Source: Pseudomonas neuropathica (GTDB taxonomy: Bacteria > Pseudomonadota > Gammaproteobacteria > Pseudomonadales > Pseudomonadaceae). From it: DNA of 64,000 nt. Location of the stretch: contig NZ_JACOPX010000018.1 in the NCBI RefSeq assembly GCF_015461835.1, positions 1-64,000 of the forward strand, read 5' to 3'. A model generated the notes under the pieces. It did no database searches. It was given only the letters and a program-made list of their open reading frames with translations, and was not told the DNA's origin. The translations under genes and the position numbers were made by a program. This document shows, piece after piece, positions 33,318-44,275 of this stretch; within the stretch, counting starts at the first letter, position 1, and every line of letters begins with the position of its first letter.

Positions 33318-36300
33318 TCAGAAGCCAAGGCTGAAGCTGATGGTCACCGCATGGTCGTTGCTGTCGTTCGACAGTTGGCCCGAGTAGCCGACCCCGAGTT
33401 TGCCGGTCGGGCTGATCTGGAAGTCGACCCCCGCTTCGACGATGGCGCTGTCCTTGGCGATCGGCACACCTTGGGTGCTGAACGAGGCGCCGCCGTCGAT
33501 GAAGGTCAGATCGGCGTCAGGCTTGGTGTCACCAAACGCATGGCGCCAGCCGAGCGCCGCGCGCGGGGTGAATTGCCCGCCGTTGGCCAGGGTGATGACT
33601 TTGCCGGCACGCACGCCGAGGGTCGAGAAGGTGATGTCCTGATCGGCATCGGCCTCCAGGCGCCCTGCTCCGCCTTTCTCCTTGGCTTTGTCAGTGTCGT
33701 AGTTGACGTAGGCCAGACCGGCGAACGGCTCAAGGGCAATGCCGCCGGCGTCAATCGTGTAACCGACTTCACCGAACACCTGCGCACTGCGCGCGTCGTA
33801 GTTGGCTTTCAAGCGGTCGTTGTAGCTGCCGACGCTAACGTTGCGTTTGGTCTCGATGTCGTGCCAGCTGTAAGCCGCGCCGAGGCGCACGGCCAGGGCA
33901 TCGAACTGCGAGTTGAGGTACGCGGCCAGGTGGTAGCTTTCGACGGTGGCGTCCGAGCGACGATCATGGGCATCAAGGTCGCTGCGGGTGTAACCGGCGG
34001 CCATGCCCACGCGCCACTGGTCATCGAGTTGCTTGTCGGTGCCGAGCATGAAGCCGCTGAGGTTACGGTCGAGTTTCGCCGCGTTGCTGTCGCCATCCGA
34101 CTCACCCCACGAACCAAGAGCACGCGCCCAGCCAACCATTTCGCCGTGGCAACCGTTGCTGCTCAGTTGGTTGTCACTTGGCGCCAGGGCACGGCGTGGA
34201 TCATCCGCCGCGCTGCACGACGGCTGGCGCATGCGATCGTTGACCGCGTCACGCACGTAGCGCGAATCCTCAAGGATCGCACTGGCGGTACTGGCGTGGA
34301 TCTCACCGGACAGACTGTCGAAGGCATTGCGCGCACCGGCGACACTGAGGTTGACGATCTCGTTCTGCAACGCCGCGCCCGCCGGGCCATTGTTCGACAG
34401 CGCAGTAGCAGTCCGGAACTGGTTGCCAGTGGCGGCGACATCGGCGAACGAATTGCCATTGCGGCTGACCACCAGGTTCACTGCATTGGCGTCATACACC
34501 AGTGCCGTGTTGAGGAACGCGTATTGCGGCAGGTCCGCAGCGCTGAAGGTGCCATTCACGCCCCCGCCTGCGGTGATCAGCGAGTACGTGGTGTTGCCGG
34601 TGAACGGTGCCAGCGAGTTCACTTGCAAAGCGCCGCCCAGCGTTGCGGTGCCACCGACGGCCAGCGGTGTCGCGGTTGGCGAACTGACGGTCAGCGCCAG
34701 CACACCATCGCTGGCGTTGGTCAGGTTACCGGCCACGCTCAGGATGCCTGCTTCGGAGCCCGAGGCGACAACGCCATGGTTGACCACCGAACCGACACTG
34801 CCGTTACCACTCAACCCCGCGCCGTTGGCCACGGTGACTTGCCCGCCCAGCGAAGCCCGCGCCGACCGGCTGCCGACTTGCAGCACGCCTTGATCGACCG
34901 CGACCGTGCCGCTGAACGGATTATCACCGGTCAACAGCAAGGTGCCGGTGCCGCGTTTGAGCATCGCGCCAAGTCCGCGCAACGATCCATTGAACTGACC
35001 GTTGAAGTTCTGCACGAAGAACAGCGAAGCGTTGTTGAGGATATTGCCTTGCAGGCTGGTGGTGTTACCGACCAGTGTACCGCCGCTGACGGTGGTGCCA
35101 CCGCTGTAGGTGTTGGCGCCACTGAGCACCAGCGTGCCGGAATCGAGTTTTTCGATCCCGCCAGTGCCCACCAGCGGTGCGGAGATTTCCGCACTCGCGC
35201 CGGCGTTGACGCGCACCGGTGCAAGGCTGCCGTCCGCGCCATTGACCGGGGTCAGCGTAGCGCCAGCCCCCGGAACCAGGCTGTAGCCGCCGGAGAGGAA
35301 TTGCAGGCCGGTGAAATTCTGACTGCCCTGCACGGTAACCGTACCCGCCTGACCACCGAACACCGCGAACTGACCATTTGAAGCCAAGGCCTGAGTGCCG
35401 CTCGGATCGGTCCAGTTGGTGCCGGGGCCCCATACACCACTGCCACCACCGATGCTGCCGTCCGGATTGGTGGTGCCACCGTTCCAGAACTGCACCTCAC
35501 CCGGCGTGCCTTGCACCAGCAGGTTGATCTGATTGGCAATAGCGGTTTGCAGGGTCAGATTGGCCGCCGACACCGGCAGGCTGCCATACACCAGACCGTT
35601 GTCGGTCAGGCTGCCGCCGTAGCGGAACAGTTGATAAACGCCGGTGCCGAAACCGCCGGCATTGCTGATGTTCAGCGTGCCATCGAGGGTCAGGTTGCCG
35701 GCGACGTTGACCACAGTAGTCGTACTGGCCGCCGAGCCGAGGCTGAAGTCCAGATTGGTCCCCGACGACAGGGCCAGCGAACCGACTGACAACGGCGTCG
35801 CGGTGCCGCCACCGGCCAGCGTCGCACCGTCGGCCAGTTGCACAGCGCCACCGAGCTGACCGCCACCGCCGATGCTCGCGCCGCTGGCAACGTTGACGTT
35901 GGCGCTGTTGAGCACACCGTTGACGATCAGGTTGCCAGCCTGCACCGAGGTGTTGCCGGTGAAGGTGTTGTTGCCGGTCAGGAGCAATTGACCGGTACCG
36001 GTTTTGTTCAGCGTACCGGCGCCAGTGAGATTGCCGGTGTAACTGCCATCGGTGTTTTGTTCGAAGGTCAGCGTCGCGTTGTTGACGATCGCACCTTGCA
36101 GGCTGCTGGTGTCACCGCGCGTCGTGCCGCCGTTCAGGGTGGTGCCGCCGCTGTAGGTGTTGGCGCCACTGAGGACGAGATCGCCGGCACCATTTTTCAG
36201 CAGACTGCCGGTGCCGGTCACCGCACCGATCAGCGTGGTGTTCTGATTGCCGGCGAGGGTCAGTTGCGCGCCAAGGTTGATGGCGTTGGCCAGTTGCAGC

Positions 36301-39300
36301 GCCGAGGTGCTGTCGAGGGTGCCATTGCCGCTCACGTTGAGCGCAGCGCTGCTGAGTGCACTGTTGTTGCCGAGAATCAGCGTACCGCCGGCGAGTTGAG
36401 TACCACCGGTGTAAGTGTTGCTGCCGTTGAGGGTCAGGCTCGATGCGCCGGCCTTGATCAGGCTGCCGCTGCCGCTGACCACGCCGTCGAGGGTCAAGGC
36501 GTTGGAGCCGGCAACGGTCAATCCACCGTTGACGACCACGTCGTTGCCCAGGCTGACGGCCGCATTGCTGTCCAGCGCCGTGCCGTCAGCAGCGGTCAGC
36601 ACACCCGTGCCAAGCGCGGCGTTGTTGCCGACCACGATTTTGCCGCCGTTCAGCGCGGTGCCGCCGGTGTAGCCGTTGGCTGCGTTGAGCACCAGCGTAC
36701 CCGTGTCGTATTTGCCCAGCGTGCCGCTGCCATTGAGCGCGACACCGATGGTTGCCGTGGCATTCGGGTCAACCCGCACCGTGGCATTGCCCAGCGAACC
36801 GTTGACCAGATTCAGCGAACCCGCCGTGCCGTTCACCAGGCTGTAGCCATCGGTGACGAACTGCATGCCAGTGATGGTTTGTGCGCCGTTGACAATGACC
36901 GTGCCGGCCGCGCCCTGGAACACCGCGAAGTTGTTGGTCCAGGCCTGGTTGGTGGTGCCGTTGACGTCGGTCCAGTTGGTGGTGCCGGTGCCCCAGGTGC
37001 CGCTGCCGCCTTCGACCGAACCGTTGGCCACCAGTTGATTACCGTCCCAGAATTGCACGGTAACGCCCGGTGCAGTCACCAGCAGGTTGATCTGATTGGC
37101 CAGCGCGGTTTGCAGAGTCAGATCGCCCGGCGTCACGCTGCCCGGCACGGTGCCGATCAACATGCCGTTGTCGGTCAGGCCGCCGGTGTAGTTGATCAGG
37201 CGATAGACGCCGCTGCCGAAACCGCCGATGTCACTGACGTTGAGGGTGCCGTCGAGAGTCAGGTTGCCGCCGACATTGACCAGCGCATTGCCGCCGCCGG
37301 ACACCGGTGTGCCGAGACCGACGTCGAAGTTGGAATTGCCGTTGAACACCAGTGAACTGACGCTCAGCGTACTGCCGCTGACGCCCGCCAGATGACCGCC
37401 ATCGGCCACCGTCACGGCACCGGTCAAGGTGCCGCTGCCACCGAGGGTGCCGCCGTTGTTGACCAGCACATTGCCGCTGGCCAGCGAACCGTTGACCTGC
37501 AAGCTGCCGGCGTTGACGTTGGTATCACCAGTCAGGTCGCTGATGCCGCTGAGGGTCAGGGTGCCCGTGCCGAGTTTGCTCAGCCCGCCATCACCGCTGA
37601 GTATGCCGGCAAACGTGCTGCTGACGTTGTTGCCACCGAGGCTCAGCGTATTGCCAGTGCCGACCAGCGCAGTGCCGCTGCCGGTGAGGCTGGCAAGGCT
37701 ACCCGAAGCACCGAGATTGAGCGCTGCGCCGCTAGCGAGATTGACCGTGGCGTTGTTGCCCAGCGCCCCGCCACTGAGCGTGGTCAGGCTGCCAGCGAGC
37801 ACATCGAACGTGCCGCTGAACGTGTTGCTGCCGCTCAATGTCACGTCGGCCAGACCGTTTTTGCTCAGCGTACCGGCGCCGGCAATCACACCGCCAAGGG
37901 TCAGGTTGTTGTTACCGGCCACGGCCAGATTCGCGTTGACGTTGAGGTTGTTGGCCAGCACCAGTGGCGCGGAATTGTCGAGGGTCGAAGCACCGGCCAC
38001 AGTCAGTGCGCCACTGCCCAGAGAGCCGCCAGTGCCAAGGGTCAGCGTACCGGCATTCAGTGTGGTGCCGCCGGAGTAAGTATTGATGCCGTTAAGGGTC
38101 AGGTTCGACGCGCCGTTCTTGATCAGCCCGCCCGCGCCGCTGACGACGCCCGCGACGGTCAGGTTGTTGCTGCCAATGTTGCTCAGATTGGCGTTGAGCA
38201 CGACGTTGTTGCCCAGGCTCAGCGCGCTGTTGCTGTCCAGCGCCGAGGCGCCGGCTACGGTGAGATTGCCCAGACCCAGCGCTGAGTTACTGCCGGCGGT
38301 CAAGGTGCCAGCGTTCAAAGTGGTGCCGCCGAGGAAGTTGTTGTTGCCGCTGAGGGTCAGGTTGGCTGCGCCGTTTTTGCTCAGGCTGCCGGCGCCGTTG
38401 ACCGTACCGGTCAGAGTCAGATCCGCCGTGCCGCCGATGCCAAGATTGCCGGCCAGGTTGACCGCGTTGTTCAGCGAAACGGCAGTGCTGGCATCCAGCG
38501 TGGTGCCGCCCGCTGCGTTCAACGTGCCGGAACCCAGCGCCGAGTTCGACGCCAGAATCAGTCCACCGGCGTTCAAGGCTACCGGGCCAAGGAAGGCGTT
38601 GTTGCCGCCGAGGGTCAGGTTGGCCGTGCCGGTTTTGATCAGGCCACCGGTGCCGCCAATCACGCCGTTGAGGGTCAGTGCATTGCTGCCGACGATGGTC
38701 AGGTTGCCGTTCAGCGTCGCCGCGTTGGCCAGTGTCACCGCTGCGTTGCTGTCCAGTTGCGTACCGGCATTCGCCGTCAACGTACCTGTGCCGAGCGCAG
38801 TATTGCTGCCAACGATGATCTTGCCGCCGTCCAGTTGCGTGCCGCCGGTATAAGTGTTGGCACCACCGAGCACCAGGGTGCCGGCGTCGAGTTTATTGAG
38901 GATGCCGCTGCCATCGATATTGGCATTGATCGTCGCCGTCACGCCCGGATCAACGCGCAACGAAGTCGTGCCGCCGGTGCCGTTGACCGCCGTGAGTTGC
39001 CCCGCCGCGCCGTTGACCACGTTGTAGCCGTCGGTGAGGAATTGCATGCCGGTGAAGGCTTGCGTGCCGTTCACCGTCACGGTGCCGGCGGTGCCCTGAA
39101 ACACCGCGAAGTCGCCGGCCCATGGTTGATTGACCAGACCGTTGGCATCGGTCCAGTTGGTACCGACCGCACTCCACGTGCCGCTGCCGCCATCGACCAC
39201 GCCGTTGGCAATGGTCTGGCTGCCGTCCCAGTAGCGGATGTTGCTGTTCGGCGCCGAGACTTGAATGTTGATCTGATTGGCCACGCCGGTTTGCACCAGC

Positions 39301-42300
39301 AGATCGCCGAGGCCGTAGCCGACCGGCACGCTGGCGACGTCCAGACCGAGGTTGGTCAGGGCGCCGGTGTAGTTGAACAGGCGATATACACCAACGCCAA
39401 AACCGCCGGCATCGGTGACGTTGAGATTGCCGTCGAGGGTGAGGTTACCGCCGATGTTCATCAGTGAAGTGGTGGACGGCGTGCCCAACGCCACATCGAC
39501 ATTGCTGCCCGCGCCGAGGGTCAGCGCACCGGCGGACAGCTGGTTGCCCGACGACAACGCCAGATGACCGCCGCTATTGACGTTGACGCTACCAAGCGCC
39601 GAACCGGTGCCGGTCAGCGTACCGCCGGTGTTGACGTTGACCTGTGCACTGGCCAGCGAACCGCTGAGGTCGACGATGCCGCCATTGATCGCAGTGTTGC
39701 CGGTGATACCGCTGATCCCGCTGAGGTTCAAGGTACCGGTGCCGACTTTGACCAGACCGCCGCTGCCACTGAGGTCACCGTCAAACGTACTGGTGACGTT
39801 GCCGCTGCCGACGGTCAGGGTGTTGCTGCCGGTCAGTTGCACACTGCCGCTGCCGCTCAGCGCGCCGAGGCTGGCGTCACTGCCCAGATTCAGCCCGGCG
39901 CCGGCACTGATGTTGACACCGGAGGTATTACCCAACGCGTTGGTATTGAGCGTGGTGACGCTGCCCGAGACGATATTCAACGCGCCGGTGAAGGTGTTGT
40001 TGCCGGCCAGAGCCAGGTCAGACAGACCGTTTTTGGTCAGGCTACCGGCGCCGTCGATGATGCCGTTCAAGCTCAAATCGTTATTGCCGGCCACGGTCAG
40101 CCCAGCGTTCAAAGTAACCGCGTTACCGATGCCAAACGAAGCGCTGTTATCCAGCGTTGCCGCGCCACCGACGATTAATGCGCCGCTGCCCAGACCGTTG
40201 GCATTGCCCAGAGTCAGCGTGCCAGCATTGAGCGTGGTGCCGCCGCTGAACGTGTTATTGCCGTTAAGTGTCAGGTTGGCCGCGCCGTCCTTGATCAGTT
40301 GACCGGTGCCACTGGTGACGCCGCCGAGGGTCAGATTCTGCGTGCCGCCCACGGTCAGCGCCGCATTCAGGGCGACGGCGTTGTTGAGGCTGACCAGCGG
40401 CGAGTTGCTGTCCAGTGTCGCCGCACCGGCAACGGTCAGCGCACCGGAACCCAGCGCCGAACTGTTGCCGACAGTCAGGGTGCCGGCATTCAGCGTGGTG
40501 CCGCCGAGGTAGTTGTTGGCGGCGTTGAGAATCAGATTGGCCGCGCCGTCCTTCACCAGACTGCCAGCGCCGCTGACCAGACCGGTCAGGGTCGTATTCG
40601 CCGTGCCGCCGATATTCAAGGCACCGGCGAGTGCCACGGCATTGTTCAGGCTGACCGCCGTGTTGGCGTCCAGCGTGGTGTTGGCCGCCGCGTTCAACGT
40701 ACCGGAACCCAGCGCGGTGTTGCTGCCGACAATCAGTTTGCCGCTGTTCAACGCGGTGTTGCCAAAATAAGTATTGGCGCCGTTGAGGGTCAGGTCGGCA
40801 GCGCCGTTCTTGGTCAGCCCACCGATACCGGCGACTACGCCGCCGAGGGTCAGCGCATTGCTGCCACCCAAGGTCAGAGTGCCGCCGAGGTTGACGTTAT
40901 TGGCCAGCGTTGCCGCAGTGCTGGCATCAAGGGTGGTGCCGTTCGAGGCGTTCAGTGTGCCGGTACCGAGGGCAGTGTTGGAGCCGACAATCAGCGAACC
41001 GGCATTCAGCGCGGTGGTGCCGGCGTAGGTGTTATTCCCGGTAAGCGTGAGGCTCGATGCACCGGTCTTGATCAGGCCATTGCTGCCACTGATTACACCG
41101 CCGAGGGCCAGTGCGTTGGCGCCGCCCGCCGTGAGGTTGGCGTTGAGGATCACGTTATTGTTCAGGGTCACGGCAGAGCTGCTGTTGAGGGTCCCTGCAC
41201 CTTCCACCGTCAAAGCACCAGTGCCCAATGCTGCGCCATTGCCGACGGTCAGGCTGCCGGCATCGAGCACGACACCGCCGCTGTGAGTATTGACCCCATT
41301 GAGGGTGAGATTGGCAGTGCCGTTTTTCACCAATTGGCTGGTGCCACTGATGACGCCGCCGAGGGTCAGCGCGTTGCTGCCGCCAATCCTCAGCGTGTCG
41401 TTGACAATGATGTTGTTGTTCAGCGTTACCGCTGCATTGCTGTCGAGCGTCGCCACACCACCCACGGTGATGTTGCCGCTACCCAGCGCCGCGTTGGCAC
41501 CTGCGGTGATGGTGCCGGCGTTCAACGCGACGGCACCGAGGAAGGTGTTGGCGCCGTTGAGAATCAGATTGGCCGCGCCGTTTTTGGTCAATCCGCCACT
41601 GCCGCTGACGATGCCGCCGAGGGTCAGGTTGGCGCTGCCGCCGACGTTGAGGTTGCCGCCGAGGGAGACCGCGTTGGTCAGCGCCACTGCGGTGCTGGCA
41701 TCCAGCGTAGTGCCCGCCGCCGTGGTCAAGGCGCCAGTGCCCAGCGCGGTGTTGCTGCCAACAATCAGCGTGCCAGCATTGAGCGCGGTACCGCCGGAGA
41801 AAGTGTTGTTGCCGCTGAGCGTCAGGTTGGCGGTGCCGTTCTTGATCAGGTTGCCGACGCCGCTGACAACGCCGCTCAGGCCCAATGCCTGAGTGCCGCC
41901 GATGGTCACCCCGCCCGCCAGCGCAACGGCGTTGGCCAATGTCACTGCGGCAGTCGCATCCAGCGTGGTACCCGCCGCCGCATTCAGTGCGCCAGTCCCC
42001 AGCGCGGTGTTGCTGCCAACGAACAGGCTGCCGGCATTGAGCAGCGTGTTGCCGCTGTTGGTGTTGTTGCCGCTCAAGGTCAGGCCGGCGCTGCCGGATT
42101 TGGTAATCCCGCCAGTGCCAGACAACACGCCGCCGAGTGTCAGGGCATTGCTGCCGAGCACGTTGAGCGCACCGGTCATACCGATGTTATTGGCCAGAGT
42201 GACGTTGGCGGTGCTGTCCAGACTGGTACCGGCGGCGGTATTCAGCGCGCCACTGCCCAGCGAATCATTGTTGGTCACCAACAGGCTACCGGCGCTGAGG

Positions 42301-43841
42301 GTGGTGGTGCCGGTGAAACCGGTATTGGCACCGCTGACGGTCAGGCTACCGCTGCCGGTTTTGGTCAGGCCGCTGCTGCCGCTGATCAAACCGCCGAGGG
42401 TCAGTGCTCCGGTGCCGCCAGCCGTCAGGGTGCCGCCGAGGCTGATGGCGTTGGCCAGGCTGATCGTGCCCGGTGCGCTCAATGTTGTCGCGCCGGTGAC
42501 GTTGAGGGTGCCGGTGCTCAGCGCAAGATTGTTGCCCAACTGCACGGTGCCGCCGTTGAGCGTGGTGTTGCCCAGGTAGGTGTTGGCGGCGCTGAGGCTC
42601 AGTTGCCCGGAACCGACCTTGGTCAGGCCACCGCTGCCGGAAATGACGCCGCTCAGGGTGGTGGCGTTAGTGCCTTGCACGGTCACGCCACCCGCGCCGA
42701 GGGAGATCAGATTGCTGATGTTCAACCCGGCATTGCTGGCCTGCAGAGTCCCGCCGTTGGAGGTGATTACGCCGCTGCCGAAGGTGGCGTTGTTGTTGAA
42801 ATTCGCGATACCGCCGTTGAGTGTGGTCGCGCCGCTGACCAATGGCCCCTGCAAGGTCCAGGTGCCGCTGTTGAGGGTCAGGTTGTTGAAGTTGATGTAG
42901 GTGGCGCTCGATGCCGTGCCAGTCCCGGTGATACCGCCGCCGACGCCAGCCGGGTTTTGCAGGATCAGGCTGTTGGTGCCGCCCGCACCGCCATCCACCG
43001 TACCGGTCGGGGCGAAGGTCAGGTTGATGCCGATCAAACCGCCGAGGCTCACGCTGATCTGTACACCGTCACCGACGTTGACGCTGGAGCCCGTCACTGC
43101 CGTGAAGGTGTTGGTACTCGCCGCACCCATCGACACACCGCCGGTAATCGCACCGGCGTTTGTGAAGGTATTGCCCGCCGCCGACGTTTCGAACGCGATT
43201 CGGCCGTTGATGACGCCGGTGTTGCTGTTGGTCATGTTGACCTGCGAACCACCGTAGACGCCGATCACCGGGGTATCCGCCAACGTGATGCCGCCGATCG
43301 AGAGTCCTGTCGAGGTGATGGTGCCGTTGTTGGTGATGCTGGTGGTGCCGGTTGCCGCGTTGTTAACCGAAAGGGCCAGGCCGTCGATGCTCGTCAGGTT
43401 CAGCCCCAGTAACATCCCGGTGCCCCGCATAATCGCGCCAGCGTTGTTGAGCACGCTGACCGTGCTGGTAGCGCCGCTGCCGATGAATGCCCCGCCACTC
43501 AAAACCGACACCAGACCGAGGACTGCCGGGTCGATAATGCCGGAGTTGTTCAGGGTGATGTTGACCCCCGTCAGGTCCATGACATGCCCGCCAAGGGTCG
43601 CGTTCATCTGCGCGCCGCTGTTGACGTTGACCGTCAGGTTATTAGAGGCACTGGCAAAGTCGTTGGGAACCAGTGGCAGTGGCGGCACCCCCGTGCACGT
43701 CACGATTGAACCGGCCGTGGAGCACGTGGCCAGCGCAGGTGCGCTGACCCCGCCGAACAACAGCCCGGCGACGCTCAGGTGCACAGCAAGGGAAAGAGGG
43801 GAAAAACGCGAAACGAGGGCGACACCAAACCTTGCTTCCAC
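33318..43841 (-). CDS. Giant autotransporter with beta-strand-repeat passenger
   Basis: 3507 residues, start GTG at 43839-43841 with AAGGAG seven bases upstream. An N-terminal export signal ends near ALA-TCS. The passenger consists of dozens of autotransporter-associated beta-strand repeats of the form LTKNGAANLTLSGNNTFSGG-T-LNAGTLTVGSNSALGSG. It is broken by three related modules that carry a W-D/N-G site and a TNWTD motif (about 39.2, 37.05 and 35.48 kb). The last 280 residues form a type V barrel ending SFSLGF. The passenger has no cysteine I can find; the only four lie at the extreme N-terminus (CSTAGSIVTC) and just before the barrel. It is probably a long surface fibre for adhesion. No protease motif is seen. 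Confidence 0.93.
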   Translation of the reverse strand: MEARFGVALVSRFSPLSLAVHLSVAGLLFGGVSAPALATCSTAGSIVTCTGVPPLPLVPNDFASASNNLTVNVNSGAQMNATLGGHVMDLTGVNITLNNSGIIDPAVLGLVSVLSGGAFIGSGATSTVSVLNNAGAIMRGTGMLLGLNLTSIDGLALSVNNAATGTTSITNNGTITSTGLSIGGITLADTPVIGVYGGSQVNMTNSNTGVINGRIAFETSAAGNTFTNAGAITGGVSMGAASTNTFTAVTGSSVNVGDGVQISVSLGGLIGINLTFAPTGTVDGGAGGTNSLILQNPAGVGGGITGTGTASSATYINFNNLTLNSGTWTLQGPLVSGATTLNGGIANFNNNATFGSGVITSNGGTLQASNAGLNISNLISLGAGGVTVQGTNATTLSGVISGSGGLTKVGSGQLSLSAANTYLGNTTLNGGTVQLGNNLALSTGTLNVTGATTLSAPGTISLANAISLGGTLTAGGTGALTLGGLISGSSGLTKTGSGSLTVSGANTGFTGTTTLSAGSLLVTNNDSLGSGALNTAAGTSLDSTANVTLANNIGMTGALNVLGSNALTLGGVLSGTGGITKSGSAGLTLSGNNTNSGNTLLNAGSLFVGSNTALGTGALNAAAGTTLDATAAVTLANAVALAGGVTIGGTQALGLSGVVSGVGNLIKNGTANLTLSGNNTFSGGTALNAGTLIVGSNTALGTGALTTAAGTTLDASTAVALTNAVSLGGNLNVGGSANLTLGGIVSGSGGLTKNGAANLILNGANTFLGAVALNAGTITAGANAALGSGNITVGGVATLDSNAAVTLNNNIIVNDTLRIGGSNALTLGGVISGTSQLVKNGTANLTLNGVNTHSGGVVLDAGSLTVGNGAALGTGALTVEGAGTLNSSSAVTLNNNVILNANLTAGGANALALGGVISGSNGLIKTGASSLTLTGNNTYAGTTALNAGSLIVGSNTALGTGTLNASNGTTLDASTAATLANNVNLGGTLTLGGSNALTLGGVVAGIGGLTKNGAADLTLNGANTYFGNTALNSGKLIVGSNTALGSGTLNAAANTTLDANTAVSLNNAVALAGALNIGGTANTTLTGLVSGAGSLVKDGAANLILNAANNYLGGTTLNAGTLTVGNSSALGSGALTVAGAATLDSNSPLVSLNNAVALNAALTVGGTQNLTLGGVTSGTGQLIKDGAANLTLNGNNTFSGGTTLNAGTLTLGNANGLGSGALIVGGAATLDNSASFGIGNAVTLNAGLTVAGNNDLSLNGIIDGAGSLTKNGLSDLALAGNNTFTGALNIVSGSVTTLNTNALGNTSGVNISAGAGLNLGSDASLGALSGSGSVQLTGSNTLTVGSGNVTSTFDGDLSGSGGLVKVGTGTLNLSGISGITGNTAINGGIVDLSGSLASAQVNVNTGGTLTGTGSALGSVNVNSGGHLALSSGNQLSAGALTLGAGSNVDVALGTPSTTSLMNIGGNLTLDGNLNVTDAGGFGVGVYRLFNYTGALTNLGLDVASVPVGYGLGDLLVQTGVANQINIQVSAPNSNIRYWDGSQTIANGVVDGGSGTWSAVGTNWTDANGLVNQPWAGDFAVFQGTAGTVTVNGTQAFTGMQFLTDGYNVVNGAAGQLTAVNGTGGTTSLRVDPGVTATINANIDGSGILNKLDAGTLVLGGANTYTGGTQLDGGKIIVGSNTALGTGTLTANAGTQLDSNAAVTLANAATLNGNLTIVGSNALTLNGVIGGTGGLIKTGTANLTLGGNNAFLGPVALNAGGLILASNSALGSGTLNAAGGTTLDASTAVSLNNAVNLAGNLGIGGTADLTLTGTVNGAGSLSKNGAANLTLSGNNNFLGGTTLNAGTLTAGSNSALGLGNLTVAGASALDSNSALSLGNNVVLNANLSNIGSNNLTVAGVVSGAGGLIKNGASNLTLNGINTYSGGTTLNAGTLTLGTGGSLGSGALTVAGASTLDNSAPLVLANNLNVNANLAVAGNNNLTLGGVIAGAGTLSKNGLADVTLSGSNTFSGTFDVLAGSLTTLSGGALGNNATVNLASGAALNLGASGSLASLTGSGTALVGTGNTLSLGGNNVSSTFAGILSGDGGLSKLGTGTLTLSGISDLTGDTNVNAGSLQVNGSLASGNVLVNNGGTLGGSGTLTGAVTVADGGHLAGVSGSTLSVSSLVFNGNSNFDVGLGTPVSGGGNALVNVGGNLTLDGTLNVSDIGGFGSGVYRLINYTGGLTDNGMLIGTVPGSVTPGDLTLQTALANQINLLVTAPGVTVQFWDGNQLVANGSVEGGSGTWGTGTTNWTDVNGTTNQAWTNNFAVFQGAAGTVIVNGAQTITGMQFVTDGYSLVNGTAGSLNLVNGSLGNATVRVDPNATATIGVALNGSGTLGKYDTGTLVLNAANGYTGGTALNGGKIVVGNNAALGTGVLTAADGTALDSNAAVSLGNDVVVNGGLTVAGSNALTLDGVVSGSGSLIKAGASSLTLNGSNTYTGGTQLAGGTLILGNNSALSSAALNVSGNGTLDSTSALQLANAINLGAQLTLAGNQNTTLIGAVTGTGSLLKNGAGDLVLSGANTYSGGTTLNGGTTRGDTSSLQGAIVNNATLTFEQNTDGSYTGNLTGAGTLNKTGTGQLLLTGNNTFTGNTSVQAGNLIVNGVLNSANVNVASGASIGGGGQLGGAVQLADGATLAGGGTATPLSVGSLALSSGTNLDFSLGSAASTTTVVNVAGNLTLDGTLNISNAGGFGTGVYQLFRYGGSLTDNGLVYGSLPVSAANLTLQTAIANQINLLVQGTPGEVQFWNGGTTNPDGSIGGGSGVWGPGTNWTDPSGTQALASNGQFAVFGGQAGTVTVQGSQNFTGLQFLSGGYSLVPGAGATLTPVNGADGSLAPVRVNAGASAEISAPLVGTGGIEKLDSGTLVLSGANTYSGGTTVSGGTLVGNTTSLQGNILNNASLFFVQNFNGQFNGSLRGLGAMLKRGTGTLLLTGDNPFSGTVAVDQGVLQVGSRSARASLGGQVTVANGAGLSGNGSVGSVVNHGVVASGSEAGILSVAGNLTNASDGVLALTVSSPTATPLAVGGTATLGGALQVNSLAPFTGNTTYSLITAGGGVNGTFSAADLPQYAFLNTALVYDANAVNLVVSRNGNSFADVAATGNQFRTATALSNNGPAGAALQNEIVNLSVAGARNAFDSLSGEIHASTASAILEDSRYVRDAVNDRMRQPSCSAADDPRRALAPSDNQLSSNGCHGEMVGWARALGSWGESDGDSNAAKLDRNLSGFMLGTDKQLDDQWRVGMAAGYTRSDLDAHDRRSDATVESYHLAAYLNSQFDALAVRLGAAYSWHDIETKRNVSVGSYNDRLKANYDARSAQVFGEVGYTIDAGGIALEPFAGLAYVNYDTDKAKEKGGAGRLEADADQDITFSTLGVRAGKVITLANGGQFTPRAALGWRHAFGDTKPDADLTFIDGGASFSTQGVPIAKDSAIVEAGVDFQISPTGKLGVGYSGQLSNDSNDHAVTISFSLGF

Positions 43842-44069
43842 GGGCTGCTCCTTGTCGTGGCCAATTTCTTCCTTGAGGGCGCGCAGAGACGTGCTTATTC
43901 CACACGCGAATCAAGACTGCGACGGTCATCACAAAACCGCGTTATTGGGGTCAAAGCTAGTAGACGCCCGGCAATGGGGCACGGATTAAATGGTGTTAAT
44001 ACTTTAATACTAGAGGCGTCTGGAATCGGCGTTTCAGCCCGTATTCATTGCCTGTAATGAGATTAAAAA

Positions 44070-44160
44070 CTGTGGGAGCGAGCTTGCTCGCGAATGCGTT
44101 GTGTCAGCTTGCGGATACTTTTCTGATACCCCGCCTTCGCGAGCAAGCTCGCTCCCACAG
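44070..44160. repeat. REP pair (GTGGGAGCGAGC type)
   Basis: TGTGGGAGCGAGCTTGCTCG and its complement around a spacer, in the divergent region between the autotransporter and tsx-like genes. Confidence 0.9.
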
Positions 44161-44255
44161 GGAACCGCAGGGTCTGCAAACCCGCGCTTGACCGATCCAT
44201 CAGGAAATACTGAAAAAGGACAGAATTTTCAGCCCTTTGAAGGTTTTGGTACGTC

Positions 44256-44275
44256 TTGTGCAAACGTTTGCGCAA
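44256..44275 (+). promoter_or_regulatory. LacI/PurR-type operator
   Basis: TTGTGCAAACGTTTGCGCAA is a 20-bp palindrome with one mismatched pair. Its core GCAAACGTTTGC is the E. coli PurR half-site pair, with the central CG contacted by LacI-family proteins. It lies about 80 bp before the start of the nucleoside channel gene, which fits control by a purine or nucleoside repressor. Confidence 0.72.

Noticed and set aside
40299..43412. A 1037-codon open frame on the plus strand inside the autotransporter gene, with further long ones at 33351-35381 and 35838-37355
   Set aside because: They mirror the repeat structure and codon bias of the true minus-strand gene, have no start signals, and the translations are repetitive with no family features.
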